Source of the DNA: Bradyrhizobium sp. AZCC 1721
GTDB taxonomy: Bacteria; Pseudomonadota; Alphaproteobacteria; Rhizobiales; Xanthobacteraceae
Direction of reading: 5' to 3'
Length of the DNA stretch: 64,000 nt
NCBI RefSeq assembly: GCF_036924715.1
Contig: NZ_JAZHSB010000001.1
Coordinates: 1,107,001-1,171,000, forward strand
In this document: in pieces, positions 35,370 through 44,450 of the stretch
Numbering within the stretch: the first letter of the stretch is position 1
Layout: each line of letters begins with the position of its first letter
Position numbers and translations under genes: made by a program
Notes under the pieces: model-generated
The model's database searches: none
Told to the model about the DNA's origin: nothing
The model's input: only the letters and a program-made list of their open reading frames with translations

Positions 35370-36008
35370 GTGTTACGTGGAATGTTCGGATTGTTCGGCT
35401 TGATCGTCGCGTTGTCGCTCGGCACAGCCGCGGCCGAGGCCCATCCCCATGTCTGGATCACCGCCAGGAGTGAGGTGGTCTACGCACCCGACGGGGCGAT
35501 GACGGGCGTGCGTCACGCCTGGACGTTCGATGACATGTTCTCGACCTACGCGCTGCAGGGCGTCGCGACCAAGACCAAGGGCGTCTACACCCGCGAGGAA
35601 CTGGCGCCGCTGGCGCAGACCAATGTCGAGTCGCTGAAGGACTTCGCCTATTTCACCTTCGCCAAAGCCGACGGCAAGAAGGCGAAGTTCGAGGAGCCGG
35701 TCGACTATTATCTCGAATACAAGGACAGCGCGCTGACGCTGCATTTCGTGCTGCCGTTGAAGGCGCCGGCGACCTCGAAGCAGTTGGCGCTGGAAGTGTT
35801 CGACCCCTCCTACTTCATCGACTTCAAGTTCGACGACAAGGACCCGATCAAGCTGATCGGTGCGCCCGCCGCCTGCCAGATGCAGTTCCAGCGGCCGAAC
35901 GACGAGACCGCCAACACCCAGCGCCTGAACGAGCAGAATTTCTTGAACGGCGACAATTCCAATTATGGCGCGATGTTCGCCAACAAGGTCACGGTGAACT
36001 GCCCATGA
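35370..36008 (+). CDS. DUF1007-family periplasmic protein (ZevA-like)
   Basis: A 212-residue secreted protein. I chose GTG 35370 because GGAGGA lies 7 bp upstream; the signal peptide is MLRGMFGLFGLIVALSLGTAAAEA, and the mature part starts HPHVWITARSEVVYAPDG, the DUF1007 hallmark. Histidines at the mature N-terminus may bind metal. It overlaps the NicO-type transporter by 4 bp. In Haemophilus influenzae a DUF1007 protein with a NicO-like partner (ZevAB) supports zinc uptake, so a metal-import role is plausible. Confidence 0.87.
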   Translation: MLRGMFGLFGLIVALSLGTAAAEAHPHVWITARSEVVYAPDGAMTGVRHAWTFDDMFSTYALQGVATKTKGVYTREELAPLAQTNVESLKDFAYFTFAKADGKKAKFEEPVDYYLEYKDSALTLHFVLPLKAPATSKQLALEVFDPSYFIDFKFDDKDPIKLIGAPAACQMQFQRPNDETANTQRLNEQNFLNGDNSNYGAMFANKVTVNCP

Positions 36009-37075
36009 GGCGGATGCTCCCCACGAGCCTCGCGCGAGGTATCGCAATGACGGCCGCGGCGATCGCGGCCGTTGTGATTTTCGATGCTGCCTTGCATGCG
36101 CTGATGGCGCAGAATCCGTTCGGTGGTCCACGTCCCGCGGCCGAGCCGCAGGTCGGCGGCGTGATCGGATGGATTTTGGCCAAGCAATCCGAATTCTACC
36201 GCGAAATGTCCGCCACCATCCGCGCGGCGAAATCGGACGGCAGCGCGGTCTGGACGCTGCTTGGAATCTCCTTTGCTTACGGCATTTTTCATGCCGCCGG
36301 CCCCGGCCACGGCAAGGCGGTGATCTCGTCCTATCTTGTCGCCAATGAGGAAACCGCGCGGCGCGGCATCGTGCTGTCGTTCGCCTCGGCTTTGTTGCAG
36401 GCGTTGGTGGCGGTCGCGATCGTGGCCGTCTTCGCCTGGCTGCTCTCTTCCACGGCCAAGACGATGTGCTCTGCGGAGAAGGCGATCGAGATCGTCAGCT
36501 ACGCGCTGATCGCGGCGCTCGGCGCGCGGCTGGTCTGGACCAAGGGCGGCGGCTTTATGCGCGCGCTGCAGGCGAAGCCGGAGCTGGCGATGGCATCGGC
36601 CACGGCTCATCGTCACGATCATGACCACGCCCATCACCATCACCATGATCACGGCGATCATCACGGCCATGCCCATGTTCATGACGAGCATTGCGGCCAT
36701 TCGCACGGGCCGACACCGGACCAACTCGCCGGTCCCGGCGGCTGGCGGCGCGGCTTGGGGACGATCTTTGCGGTGGGCATGCGACCCTGCTCGGGTGCCA
36801 TCCTGGTGCTGGTGTTCTCGCTGGCGCAGGGCCTGTTCCTGGCCGGCATCGCCGCGACCTTCGTGATGGGCCTCGGGACCGCGATCACGGTCGCCGCCAT
36901 CGCCGTGATCGCCGTATCGGCGAAGGGTCTGGCAAAGCGGCTGAGCGCCGGGCGCGAGGGCGGCGGCGCGCTGATCATGCGCGGCATCGAATTCGGCGCC
37001 GCCGGCCTGGTGCTCTTGTTCGGCCTCGGCCTGTTGTTCGGCTACCTCGCCGCCGAACGCGCGACGTGCCTCTGA
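36005..37075 (+). CDS. NicO/RcnA-family metal transporter (ZevB-like)
   Basis: A 356-residue inner-membrane protein with about six membrane segments. The NicO signature FHAAGPGHGKAVISSYL lies near residues 95-111, and the second conserved segment GMRPCSGAILVLVFSLA near 258-274. A cytoplasmic or periplasmic loop at about residues 200-238 is extremely His/Asp-rich. Family members export Ni/Co (RcnA) or are linked to uptake (with DUF1007). The coupled DUF1007 gene favours a ZevAB-like pair, but the metal is uncertain. Confidence 0.87.
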   Translation: MRRMLPTSLARGIAMTAAAIAAVVIFDAALHALMAQNPFGGPRPAAEPQVGGVIGWILAKQSEFYREMSATIRAAKSDGSAVWTLLGISFAYGIFHAAGPGHGKAVISSYLVANEETARRGIVLSFASALLQALVAVAIVAVFAWLLSSTAKTMCSAEKAIEIVSYALIAALGARLVWTKGGGFMRALQAKPELAMASATAHRHDHDHAHHHHHDHGDHHGHAHVHDEHCGHSHGPTPDQLAGPGGWRRGLGTIFAVGMRPCSGAILVLVFSLAQGLFLAGIAATFVMGLGTAITVAAIAVIAVSAKGLAKRLSAGREGGGALIMRGIEFGAAGLVLLFGLGLLFGYLAAERATCL

Positions 37076-37109
37076 TCCACGCGACAACCACGCAAAGCCG
37101 GGAAATCCC

Positions 37110-37544
37110 ATGTCACGCGAGCAATTCTGGTTCTTCCACCCGTTCCGGGTGCGCTACTCCGAGATCGACGGCCAGGGCGTCGTCTTCAACGCGCATTACC
37201 TGACCTATTTTGACACCACCATCACCGAGTATTTTCGTGCGCTCGGCTATGACCAATATGCCGACGCCAAGAAATCCGGCGTCGATTTCCACGTCGTCAA
37301 ATCCGTCATCGAATACAAGGCGCCGGTCCGGTTCGACTGGGAGCTCGACGTCGGCGCGCGGGTGGCGCGGATCGGCAATTCGAGCCTCACCTTCGAACTC
37401 GCGATCTTCCTGAAAGGTGTCGGTGATGCGCTCGTGACCGGCGAGAGCGTCTGGGTCAACACCGATCAGAAGACGCATCGCCCGGTCCCGATATCAAAGG
37501 AGATTCGGGATTTGATCGCGACGCGGGAGCGGCATCTGGGCTGA
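37110..37544 (+). CDS. Acyl-CoA thioesterase, hot-dog fold (YbgC/4HBT family)
   Basis: A 144-residue cytosolic thioesterase. The motif RYSEIDGQGVVFNAHYLTYFD near residues 15-35 carries the family Asp (in the D-x-x-G-V-V-F/Y-N pattern). The rest matches the single-domain hot-dog fold (SSLTFELAIF and VWVNTDQKTHRPVPI). Substrate acyl chain unknown. It follows the NicO gene after 34 bp but the functional link is not obvious. Confidence 0.9.
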   Translation: MSREQFWFFHPFRVRYSEIDGQGVVFNAHYLTYFDTTITEYFRALGYDQYADAKKSGVDFHVVKSVIEYKAPVRFDWELDVGARVARIGNSSLTFELAIFLKGVGDALVTGESVWVNTDQKTHRPVPISKEIRDLIATRERHLG

Positions 37545-37643
37545 GCCAAGTCGTCCTCGACATCGTAGGGTGGGCAAAGGCGCGCTAGCGATGTGCCCGC
37601 CATCCGTCACCGACTGTGCCATCTCCGTCGTCCCTGCGAACGC

Positions 37644-39140
37644 ACTAGGGCATGCACACATCTAGTTCAGGTGCGGCGGATTGACTCAGGCCTGCTGCAA
37701 GGATTCCAGAATCGGGAAGTCGTGTGATTCCTATTTCGGCACTTCGGCTTTGGCAGAGGTGTCGGCATGTTGTCACAGATTAATTGGACGCTGGGTCGGT
37801 TCGGGGATCTCCGCCTTGATAAAGGGGGGCGGCGCTGCTCGAATGCATGGTCGCGGGCAAAGATGTGTGTTTGCGGCGACTTTCGAAGGGCGATCGGGCG
37901 CTCGAGGTGCGGTTCAACCGCTTCCTGCGCAATCCCAAGGTGACAACGGAGCAGATCATCGAAAGCTGGGGTGAAAGCACAGTCGCAGCGGTCGAAGGCC
38001 GCCACGTATTGGCGATCCAGGACACCAGCGAGATCAACTTCCATCCCACGGCGCGGCGCCGCCGCGGTCTCGGAGAGACCGCCAAGGGCAACGTCCACGG
38101 CGTGCTACTCCATCCCCTGCTGGCAGTGGATGCCGACGACGGCACCTGCCTTGGCCTGTTGAGCGGCCAGGCGTGGACGCGCAAGGGCCGCCGCACCGTC
38201 TCACACGACCGGCGCGACTTGTCGGACAAGGAATCGCAGCGCTGGATCAGCACCGCCCTTGCAGCCAAGCCGTTGCTGGCCGGCGCTGCCATGGTCACCG
38301 TGATTGGCGATCGCGAGAGCGACATCTTCGCGCTTTATGCGAGCGCGGCTGAGGAACACTTCCATGTGATCGTCCGCAGCATGCATGATCGCAAGCTCGC
38401 GGACGACACCAGTTTGTACGCAGCCATTGAGCGCATAGCTGTGACAGACCGGCGTGCCGTCTGGCTGCCCGCGCGAGTGCAACGGCCGGAGCGTGTCGCA
38501 AATCTCGAACTGCGCTTTGGTGTGATCGAACTGGCTCGACCGCAGACCAAGTTCCTGCGCCATCTGCCTAAGAGCTTGCCGCTATATGTGGTCGACGTCC
38601 GTGAACCCAATCCCGAAGCTGGCGTCGAGCCCCTTCATTGGCGGCTTCTCACCACCCACCCGGTAACCAGCAAAGAAGAGGCCTGGCGCATCGTCGAATG
38701 GTACAAGCGGCGCTGGCTGATCGAACAGTTCTTCCGCGTCCTCAAGACGCAAGGCTTCAAACTCGAAGACAGTCAGATCGGCTCAGCCGAGCGTCTCCTC
38801 AAGCTGGTCGCCATCGCCGCCAAGGCGGCGGTCATCACCGTCCAACTCTTGCAGGCGCGCGATGGCCGCGGCAAGCAACCCGCCAGCCTCGCCTTCAATG
38901 CCGATGAAGTTGCGGCGCTCACTGCCCTTAACGCACAGCTTGAGGCCAAAACCATACGCCTGAGCAACCCGCATCCATCCGATAGCCTTGCCTGGGCTGC
39001 CCGGATCATCGGTCGGCTCGGCGGCTGGGACGGCTACCCGTCATCCAAACCGCCCGGTCCAATTACCTTCAAACACGGCCTGGAATACTTCCACGCCGTC
39101 GCTGCCGGATGGAGCCTCAGAAATGTGTGCATGCCCTAGT
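37644..39140 (+). mobile_element. IS4-family insertion sequence, 1497 bp
   Basis: Both ends carry an 18-bp perfect terminal inverted repeat, ACTAGGGCATGCACACAT (left 37644-37661, right 39123-39140 inverted). An 8-bp target duplication, GCGAACGC, flanks it (37636-37643 and 39141-39148). The duplicated 8 bp is exactly the centre of a REP palindrome. One transposase gene fills the element, and its stop codon lies inside the right terminal repeat. Confidence 0.93.
37767..39139 (+). pseudogene. IS4-family transposase, reading frame broken or shifted at a G6 run
   Basis: The main frame (37847-39139, 430 codons) contains the IS4/Tn5-like DDE core: Asp in IQDTSEINF, Asp in VIGDRESDIFALY, and Glu in the helix EWYKRRWLIEQFFRVLKTQG (Y-x-x-R-W-x-I-E). 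The family N-terminus (MLSQINWTLGRFGDLRLDKGG) begins at ATG 37767 in another frame. The two join only if a -1 shift occurs at AAAGGGGGG (37821-37829), giving DKGGAALLECMVAGK, the expected sequence. Either a 1-bp deletion inactivated it, or -1 frameshifting is used. Starting at ATG 37847 would lose the N-terminal DNA-binding part. Confidence 0.8.
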
Positions 39141-39220
39141 GCGAACGCAGGGACCCATACGCCGCGGCGGATGTTGTCTTGTCGGGATGGTCGACGACTC
39201 TCCCTCAACAATTGGCGACG

Positions 39221-39253
39221 GTGGTTATGGGTCCCTGCGTTCGCAGGGACGAC
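39221..39253. repeat. REP palindrome, inverted copy
   Basis: GTGGTTATGGGTCCCTGCG continuing to TTCGCAGGGACGAC. It is the reverse-oriented partner of the IS-split REP about 60 bp to the left, giving a BIME-like inverted pair. Confidence 0.85.
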
Positions 39254-39280
39254 AGCAATTCATCCGGCGATAAGCCAACC

Positions 39281-39679
39281 TCACACCGGCAAATACTCCT
39301 TGATCGCCGGCAGAAAGAAGATCGCGATATTGATCGCGAAGCCGATGCTCCAGAGGATCGAGCGCAGCGTCGGGCGGTTGCCGAGATAGGTGAAGACATA
39401 GGCGATCCGCACGATCACGAACAGAATCGCGAGTTCGTCGATCAGCCGCTGCGGCCCGAGCCGAAACTCCGCCAGCAGCACGGCGACTGCAAAGAATGGA
39501 AAGGCCTCGATGCCGTTTTGATGCGCGCCAAGGGCGCGGGCGCGGATCGGGTCCTGGTAGAAGGCGGGATCGCGCGGCTTGGCATTGTCGAAGCGGCCGT
39601 AGGCGGCCCATTTGACCGATGCGATCGTCAGCAAGTACAGCAGCACCGTTCCGAAAACGCACCATTCGGCGATCGTCAT
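39281..39679 (-). CDS. MAPEG-family membrane protein
   Basis: A 132-residue protein with four hydrophobic segments. The conserved central stretch RARALGAHQNGIEAFPFFAVAVLLAE (about residues 46-71) matches the MAPEG superfamily (microsomal glutathione S-transferase-like), with the H-x-N and E-x-F/N positions. Bacterial members are mostly of unknown function. The gene is divergent from hemH, with starts about 100 bp apart. Confidence 0.88.
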   Translation of the reverse strand: MTIAEWCVFGTVLLYLLTIASVKWAAYGRFDNAKPRDPAFYQDPIRARALGAHQNGIEAFPFFAVAVLLAEFRLGPQRLIDELAILFVIVRIAYVFTYLGNRPTLRSILWSIGFAINIAIFFLPAIKEYLPV

Positions 39680-39780
39680 GGTTCCTCCCCGCGCACGCGC
39701 GCCCCGCGGCCATTTGGCAAGCGTAGCGAACCGGCGGTTATCTTGACAAGGATAGTGCAACGCGCGAAGCCATCGAAATC

Positions 39781-40815
39781 ATGACCGCGGTCGTCCCCCT
39801 TGGCAATGCAACGGCACCGGCAGCCCTGGAGCAACGCATCGGCGTGCTGCTGGTCAATCTCGGCACGCCTGATACCGCCGATGCCCAGGGGGTGCGGGTC
39901 TATCTGAAGGAATTCCTCTCCGACCCCCGCGTGATCGAGGATCAGGGCCTCGTCTGGAAAGCGATCCTCAACGGCATCATTCTGCGGGTGCGTCCGGCCA
40001 GGAAGGCGCGCGACTACCAGAAGATCTGGAATGCCGAGAGAGGCGAATCCCCGCTCAAGACCATCACCCGGTCGCAGGCCGAAAAGCTCGCGGCGGCGAT
40101 CGCCGATCGCGAGCACGTCGTGGTCGATTGGGCGATGCGCTATGGCAATCCATCGATCCGCTCGCGGATCGATGCCCTGGCTGCGCAAGGCTGCGATCGC
40201 CTGCTGGTGGTGCCGCTCTATCCGCAATATTCCGCGGCGACCTCGGCGACGGTCTGTGACGAGGTGTTTCGCGCGCTCGCCGACATGCGTGCGCAGCCGA
40301 CGCTGCGGGTGAGCCCGCCTTATTACGACAATCCCGAGTACATCGAAGCGCTCGCCGTCTCGATGTCAGAACATCTGGCGGCCCTGCCGTTCCAGCCCGA
40401 ACTGATCGTGGCGTCGTTTCACGGTATGCCGCAGAAATACGTCGACAAGGGCGATCCCTATTACGCGCAGTGCGTCGCAACCACGGAAAGCTTGCGCAAG
40501 CGGTTGGGCCTTGATGCCGCCAAGCTGATCCTGACATTTCAATCGCGCTTCGGCAGCGACAAGTGGCTGCAGCCCTACACCGACAAGACCATCGAAAAAT
40601 TGGCGAAAGATGGCGTGAAACGCATTGTGGTGGTGACGCCCGGCTTCTCCGCCGATTGCCTGGAGACGCTGGAGGAGATCGCGCAGGAAAACGCCGAGAT
40701 CTTCAGGCACAACGGCGGCGAGCAGTTTTCCGCAATTCCCTGTCTGAACGACAGCGAGCCCGGCATGGACGTCATCCGCCAACTCGTTTTGCGCGAGCTT
40801 CAAGGCTGGATTTAA
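39781..40815 (+). CDS. hemH: Ferrochelatase
   Basis: A 344-residue enzyme inserting Fe2+ into protoporphyrin IX in the last step of haem b synthesis. Motifs: VLLVNLGTPDTAD near residues 22-34, PLYPQYSAATSATV near 148-161, and the catalytic His in VASFHGMPQKYVDKGDPY near 211-228; LTFQSRFGSDKWLQPYTD near 242-260. Usual bacterial length. No Irr/ICE-like or RirA box noticed in the roughly 100-bp divergent promoter region. Confidence 0.96.
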   Translation: MTAVVPLGNATAPAALEQRIGVLLVNLGTPDTADAQGVRVYLKEFLSDPRVIEDQGLVWKAILNGIILRVRPARKARDYQKIWNAERGESPLKTITRSQAEKLAAAIADREHVVVDWAMRYGNPSIRSRIDALAAQGCDRLLVVPLYPQYSAATSATVCDEVFRALADMRAQPTLRVSPPYYDNPEYIEALAVSMSEHLAALPFQPELIVASFHGMPQKYVDKGDPYYAQCVATTESLRKRLGLDAAKLILTFQSRFGSDKWLQPYTDKTIEKLAKDGVKRIVVVTPGFSADCLETLEEIAQENAEIFRHNGGEQFSAIPCLNDSEPGMDVIRQLVLRELQGWI

Positions 40816-40988
40816 CCACATCAACAACCACTCGCCGTTCGGAGCCCAAGAACATCTGGTGGCCCGCAAACTATTCCCTAGCTATATAACCATAAACTGA
40901 GAACCGCCGGCTGAACCGGGCCTACGCCGTTGCAGACAAATGAGAGATCGTGCCGGGCAACGCACCGTGCCGGCCTTGGAGGGACTTT

Positions 40989-41990
40989 ATGAGTGGCTTC
41001 GACATTTTCGCGATTGCCTTTGTTCTACTTGTCATTGCCACATTGTTCGCGGGCGTCAAAACGGTGCCGCAGGGCTATGATTGGACCATCGAGCGGTTCG
41101 GCAAATACACCCGCACGCTGTCGCCGGGGTTGAACCTCATCATTCCCTATTTCGACCGCGTCGGCCGCAAGATGAACATGATGGAGCAGGTGATCAACAT
41201 TCCCGAGCAGGAGGTGATCACCAAGGACAACGCCACCGTGACGGTGGATGGCGTCGCGTTCTTCCAGGTGTTCGACGCCGCGAAAGCGAGCTACGAGGTC
41301 GCCAATCTCGAGCAGGCCATCATCGTTTTGACCATGACCAACATCCGCTCGGTGATGGGTTCGATGGACCTCGACCAGGTGCTGTCGCATCGCGACGAGA
41401 TCAACGAGCGGCTGCTGCGCGTGGTCGACGCAGCCGTCTCGCCATGGGGGCTCAAGGTCAACCGCATCGAGATCAAGGACATCGTGCCGCCGGCCGACCT
41501 GGTGGAAGCGATGGGCCGGCAGATGAAGGCCGAGCGCGTCAAGCGCGCCGACATTCTGCAGGCCGAGGGCCAGCGCCAGTCGGAGATTTTGCGCGCCGAA
41601 GGCGCCAAACAGGGGCAGATTTTGCAGGCCGAAGGCCGCCGCGAAGCCGCCTTCCGCGACGCCGAGGCGCGCGAGCGCCTGGCGGAGGCGGAAGCCAAGG
41701 CGACGCAGATGGTCTCCGAGTCCATCGCCAAGGGCGACGTCGCAGCGTTGAACTATTTTATCGCCGACAAGTACATCAAGGCGTTCGGACAGTTCGCGGA
41801 TTCGCCGAACCAGAAGATCCTGATGATCCCGCTGGAAGCCACTAGCGTGCTGTCCTCGCTCGCCGGCATCGGGGAGATCGCCAAGGCGACGTTTGGCGAA
41901 AGTGCCGCTTCCGCTGCGGCCGCTGCACGGCGGACATCGTCGGTGCCGAACACCGGTCCCACCCCACCGCCGGTCACGCCGCAGCGGTGA
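40989..41990 (+). CDS. qmcA: SPFH/stomatin-family membrane scaffold (QmcA-like)
   Basis: A 333-residue protein with an N-terminal membrane helix (residues 5-25), a Band 7/SPFH domain beginning [24 protein letters not shown], and a C-terminal Ala/Glu/Gln-rich coiled coil ([19 protein letters not shown] repeats) before a disordered tail. SPFH proteins form large membrane assemblies that modulate proteases and lipid domains. ATG 40989 is preceded by GGAGGGA. The NfeD gene follows 36 bp later, the standard partner. Confidence 0.93.
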   Translation: MSGFDIFAIAFVLLVIATLFAGVKTVPQGYDWTIERFGKYTRTLSPGLNLIIPYFDRVGRKMNMMEQVINIPEQEVITKDNATVTVDGVAFFQVFDAAKASYEVANLEQAIIVLTMTNIRSVMGSMDLDQVLSHRDEINERLLRVVDAAVSPWGLKVNRIEIKDIVPPADLVEAMGRQMKAERVKRADILQAEGQRQSEILRAEGAKQGQILQAEGRREAAFRDAEARERLAEAEAKATQMVSESIAKGDVAALNYFIADKYIKAFGQFADSPNQKILMIPLEATSVLSSLAGIGEIAKATFGESAASAAAAARRTSSVPNTGPTPPPVTPQR

Positions 41991-42026
41991 GAGCTTGATC
42001 TGGAAGATCGATTAGAGGTTCGTGTC

Positions 42027-42473
42027 ATGACCGACATATTTTCGACGTTAGGCACCTGGAATTGGCTGATCTTCGGCTTCGTCCTGATGGCGCTGGAATT
42101 GCTCGCGCCGGGTGTCTTCATGTTCTGGCTCGGGCTCGCGGCGCTATTGGTCGGGCTCGTGTCGTTTGCGATCAGCCCGTCCTGGCAGACGCAGCTCCTG
42201 ATGTTTGCGGTGTTCGCGGTTGCCGCGGTACCGGCATGGCGGCACTTTGCGCGCAGCGAGGGCAGCCGCAGCCTGAGCAACCCGTTTCTCAACAACCGGA
42301 CCAAGGCGCTGATCGGCCGGGAATTCACGCTGGAAAAGCCGATCGTCGGCGGCACCGGCACCGTGCGGATCGACGACACGGTCTGGCGCGTCGCCGGCCC
42401 TGACGCGCCGGCTGGCAGCCGGGTCAGGGTGGTGCAGGCCGATGGCGCCAGCCTGACGGTGGCGGCGGCTTAG
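42027..42473 (+). CDS. NfeD-family membrane protein (short form)
   Basis: A 148-residue protein with two to three N-terminal membrane helices (residues 12-75) and a C-terminal OB-fold domain (from about residue 95, LIGREFTLEKPIVGGTGTVRIDDTVWRVAG). The short NfeD lacks the ClpP-like protease domain of the long form. It is coupled in one operon with the SPFH protein, a widespread pairing involved in membrane protein quality control. Confidence 0.9.
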   Translation: MTDIFSTLGTWNWLIFGFVLMALELLAPGVFMFWLGLAALLVGLVSFAISPSWQTQLLMFAVFAVAAVPAWRHFARSEGSRSLSNPFLNNRTKALIGREFTLEKPIVGGTGTVRIDDTVWRVAGPDAPAGSRVRVVQADGASLTVAAA

Positions 42474-42496
42474 CGCTCTATCATCTCCTTGCATTA

Positions 42497-42537
42497 TGCT
42501 ACAAAAAGTGTAGCATTGCTACTGTATTAGTAGCAAT
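42497..42537. promoter_or_regulatory. Two tandem palindromes directly before the ribosome binding site (candidate operators)
   Basis: TGCTACA-N5-TGTAGCA (42497-42515) and ATTGCTACT-N5-AGTAGCAAT (42515-42537) are two inverted repeats sharing TGCTAC half-sites. Their centres are about 20 bp apart, close to two helical turns. The second ends where the GGAGG of the next gene begins. They could be operators for a dimeric repressor or RNA hairpins affecting translation. Confidence 0.6.
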
Positions 42538-42548
42538 GGAGGTTGGCC

Positions 42549-43103
42549 GTGTCACAATCCGTGCCGCGCATCGCGCCACTTGAGCCGCCTTATGCACCTG
42601 ACATTGCCGAGCAGTTCGACCGCATCATGCGCGGCGCGCCGCCGCTGGTGCTGTTTCGCGTCATTGCGGGCAATGCGCGGGCCTGGGAGAAATTCCGCGC
42701 CGGCAGCCTGCTGGATCGCGGCCCGCTCAGTTTGCGGGAGCGCGAGATCGTCATCGACCGTACCTGCGCGCGAACAGGCTGCGAGTACGAATGGGGCGTG
42801 CATGTCACGACGTTCGCGGAGGCCGCGCATCTGACGGAAGCGCAGGTCCGCGCCACCGTGCTCGGCGCCGCCACCGACGCATGCTGGTCGCCAGCGGAGC
42901 AGGCCCTGATCGCCGCCATCGACGCGCTGCACGAGCGCGCCACGCTTGATGACGCCGAATTCGCGGCGCTATCGGCGCATTACGACGAGGCGAAAATATT
43001 CGAGACCATCCTGCTGTGCGGATTCTATCGCACCGTGTCGTATCTCGCGAACGGACTGGCACTGCCGCTGGAGGAGAACGCGGTGCGGTTTCCGAAGGCC
43101 TAA
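42549..43103 (+). CDS. Carboxymuconolactone decarboxylase family protein
   Basis: A 184-residue AhpD-like-fold protein. The GTG at 42549 (MSQSVPRIAPLEP) is preferred over TTG 42543 because GGAGG ends 6 bp before it. The CMD signature is in REREIVIDRTCARTGCEYEWGVHV near residues 62-85, with the two Cys and the His of the C-x4-C-x5-H-like arrangement. Members include gamma-carboxymuconolactone decarboxylases and alkylhydroperoxidase-like reductases; the substrate is not clear. The double palindrome just upstream suggests specific regulation. Confidence 0.88.
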   Translation: MSQSVPRIAPLEPPYAPDIAEQFDRIMRGAPPLVLFRVIAGNARAWEKFRAGSLLDRGPLSLREREIVIDRTCARTGCEYEWGVHVTTFAEAAHLTEAQVRATVLGAATDACWSPAEQALIAAIDALHERATLDDAEFAALSAHYDEAKIFETILLCGFYRTVSYLANGLALPLEENAVRFPKA

Positions 43104-43107
43104 CCCC

Positions 43108-43227
43108 GTCATTGCGAGCCACCGGGTCGCGCGAATGCGCGCCCGATGACAGGCTCCGCGAAGCAATCCATCTCGCGGCATAACGGATAGGTGGATTGCT
43201 TCGTCGCTTGCGCTTCTCGCAATGACG
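43108..43227. repeat. Inverted-repeat element, CGTCATTGCGAG family, copy 1
   Basis: The element begins CGTCATTGCGAG and ends CTCGCAATGACG, with inner arms GAAGCAATCCATC and GTGGATTGCTTCG. Its two other copies are at 47836-47920 and 63045-63124. Such elements are abundant between genes in Bradyrhizobium. It lies between convergent genes here. Confidence 0.85.
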
Positions 43228-43242
43228 TGGAGAGGTCGGGAG

Positions 43243-44256
43243 TTACGCCACTCCCGCGCGCAGGAAATCGTGCAGGTGCACGATGCCGATCGGCTTGCTG
43301 GCGTCGGTCACGATCAGCGTCGTGATCTTCGAGGAGTTGAGGATCTCCAGCGCCTCGCCGGCCAGCACGTCGCGGTCGATCGTCTTCGGATTCCTCGTCA
43401 TTACCTCGTCGACGGTGGCCGACATGAGCTGCGGCCCCATATGGCGGCGCAGGTCACCGTCGGTGACAATGCCGACGATGTGTCCGCGTGCGTCGACAAT
43501 ACCGACACAGCCAAAGCCCTTGGACGTCATCTCGACCAGCGCCTCGGACATGCTGGTGCCGAGCGGCTTCAGCGGCACCGCGTCGCCGGTATGCATGAGG
43601 TCGCGGGTGTATTTCAGGAGCGCGCCGAGCTTGCCGCCGGGATGCAGCACGCTGAAATCGACCGAGGTAAAGCCGCGGCCTTCCAGCAATGCGATCGCCA
43701 GCGCGTCGCCGAGCGCCAGCATCATCAGGGAGGAGGTGGTCGGCGCGAGATTGTGCGGGCAGGCCTCACGGGCCTTCGGCAGCGTCAGCGCGATGCCGGC
43801 CGCCTTGGCGAGGGAAGATTCGCGCTCCGCCGTCATGGCGATCACGGAAATGCGGAAGCGCTTGGCATAGGTGATCAGATTCTTCATCTCCGGCTGCTCG
43901 CCGGACCACGATAGCGCCAGGATGACGTCGTCCGGCGTGATCATGCCGAGGTCGCCATGGCTCGCTTCGGCCGCATGGACAAAGAAGGCGGGCGTGCCGG
44001 TGGAGGCGAAGGTCGCGGCGATCTTGCGGCCGATATGGCCCGACTTGCCGAGCCCGGTGACGATCAGCCGTCCCTTGGCGTTCCGGATCAGATCGACGGC
44101 GGCGACAAAGGGTGCGCGAAGGTCGGACTGCAGCGCCGCCGCGATCGCGGCGATGCCGCTGCCCTCGGCATCGAGCGTGCGCAGCGCCGATTGGACGGCG
44201 GCATCAGCGGGTTCAGAGCCGGATGATTGTACCATCAGCGGATTCGGGTTGGCCAT
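43243..44256 (-). CDS. kdsD: Arabinose-5-phosphate isomerase, KpsF/GutQ family
   Basis: A 337-residue enzyme interconverting ribulose-5-phosphate and arabinose-5-phosphate, the first step to Kdo for lipopolysaccharide. The SIS domain shows TGLGKSGHIGRKIAATFASTGTPA near residues 66-89 and SWSGEQPEM near 116, and the catalytic histidine of SVLHPGG near 200. Two CBS domains follow (residues 210-335; FGCVGIVDARGHIVGIVTDGDLRRHM). Start MANPNPLM at 44256. Divergent from the outer-membrane protein gene. Confidence 0.95.
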   Translation of the reverse strand: MANPNPLMVQSSGSEPADAAVQSALRTLDAEGSGIAAIAAALQSDLRAPFVAAVDLIRNAKGRLIVTGLGKSGHIGRKIAATFASTGTPAFFVHAAEASHGDLGMITPDDVILALSWSGEQPEMKNLITYAKRFRISVIAMTAERESSLAKAAGIALTLPKAREACPHNLAPTTSSLMMLALGDALAIALLEGRGFTSVDFSVLHPGGKLGALLKYTRDLMHTGDAVPLKPLGTSMSEALVEMTSKGFGCVGIVDARGHIVGIVTDGDLRRHMGPQLMSATVDEVMTRNPKTIDRDVLAGEALEILNSSKITTLIVTDASKPIGIVHLHDFLRAGVA

Positions 44257-44450
44257 GTCTGTCCCAGGGAAGGAGGGGCTTCGCGCCCCGAACCCCTGCA
44301 TAGCATGGGCCGTCCGGCGAAGCGACGCGGGGCTGCCGCCCTCAACGGCTCATTAACCATAATTGTTTTAACTCCATTAACGACGTGTTCCGCGAGCGTT
44401 CGGCGTTCGTCCACCAAGTATCTGTTTTTGTTGGGGTATATTTTATCGTG

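Larger units (their letters stand above)
37627..39157. repeat. REP palindrome split by an IS4-family element
   Basis: CGTCGTCCCTGCGAACGC at the left (ends 37643) and GCGAACGCAGGGACCCAT at the right (from 39141) join, after removal of one 8-bp copy of GCGAACGC, into the intact REP core GTCCCTGCGAACGCAGGGAC. An inverted partner copy lies at 39221-39253. Confidence 0.9.
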
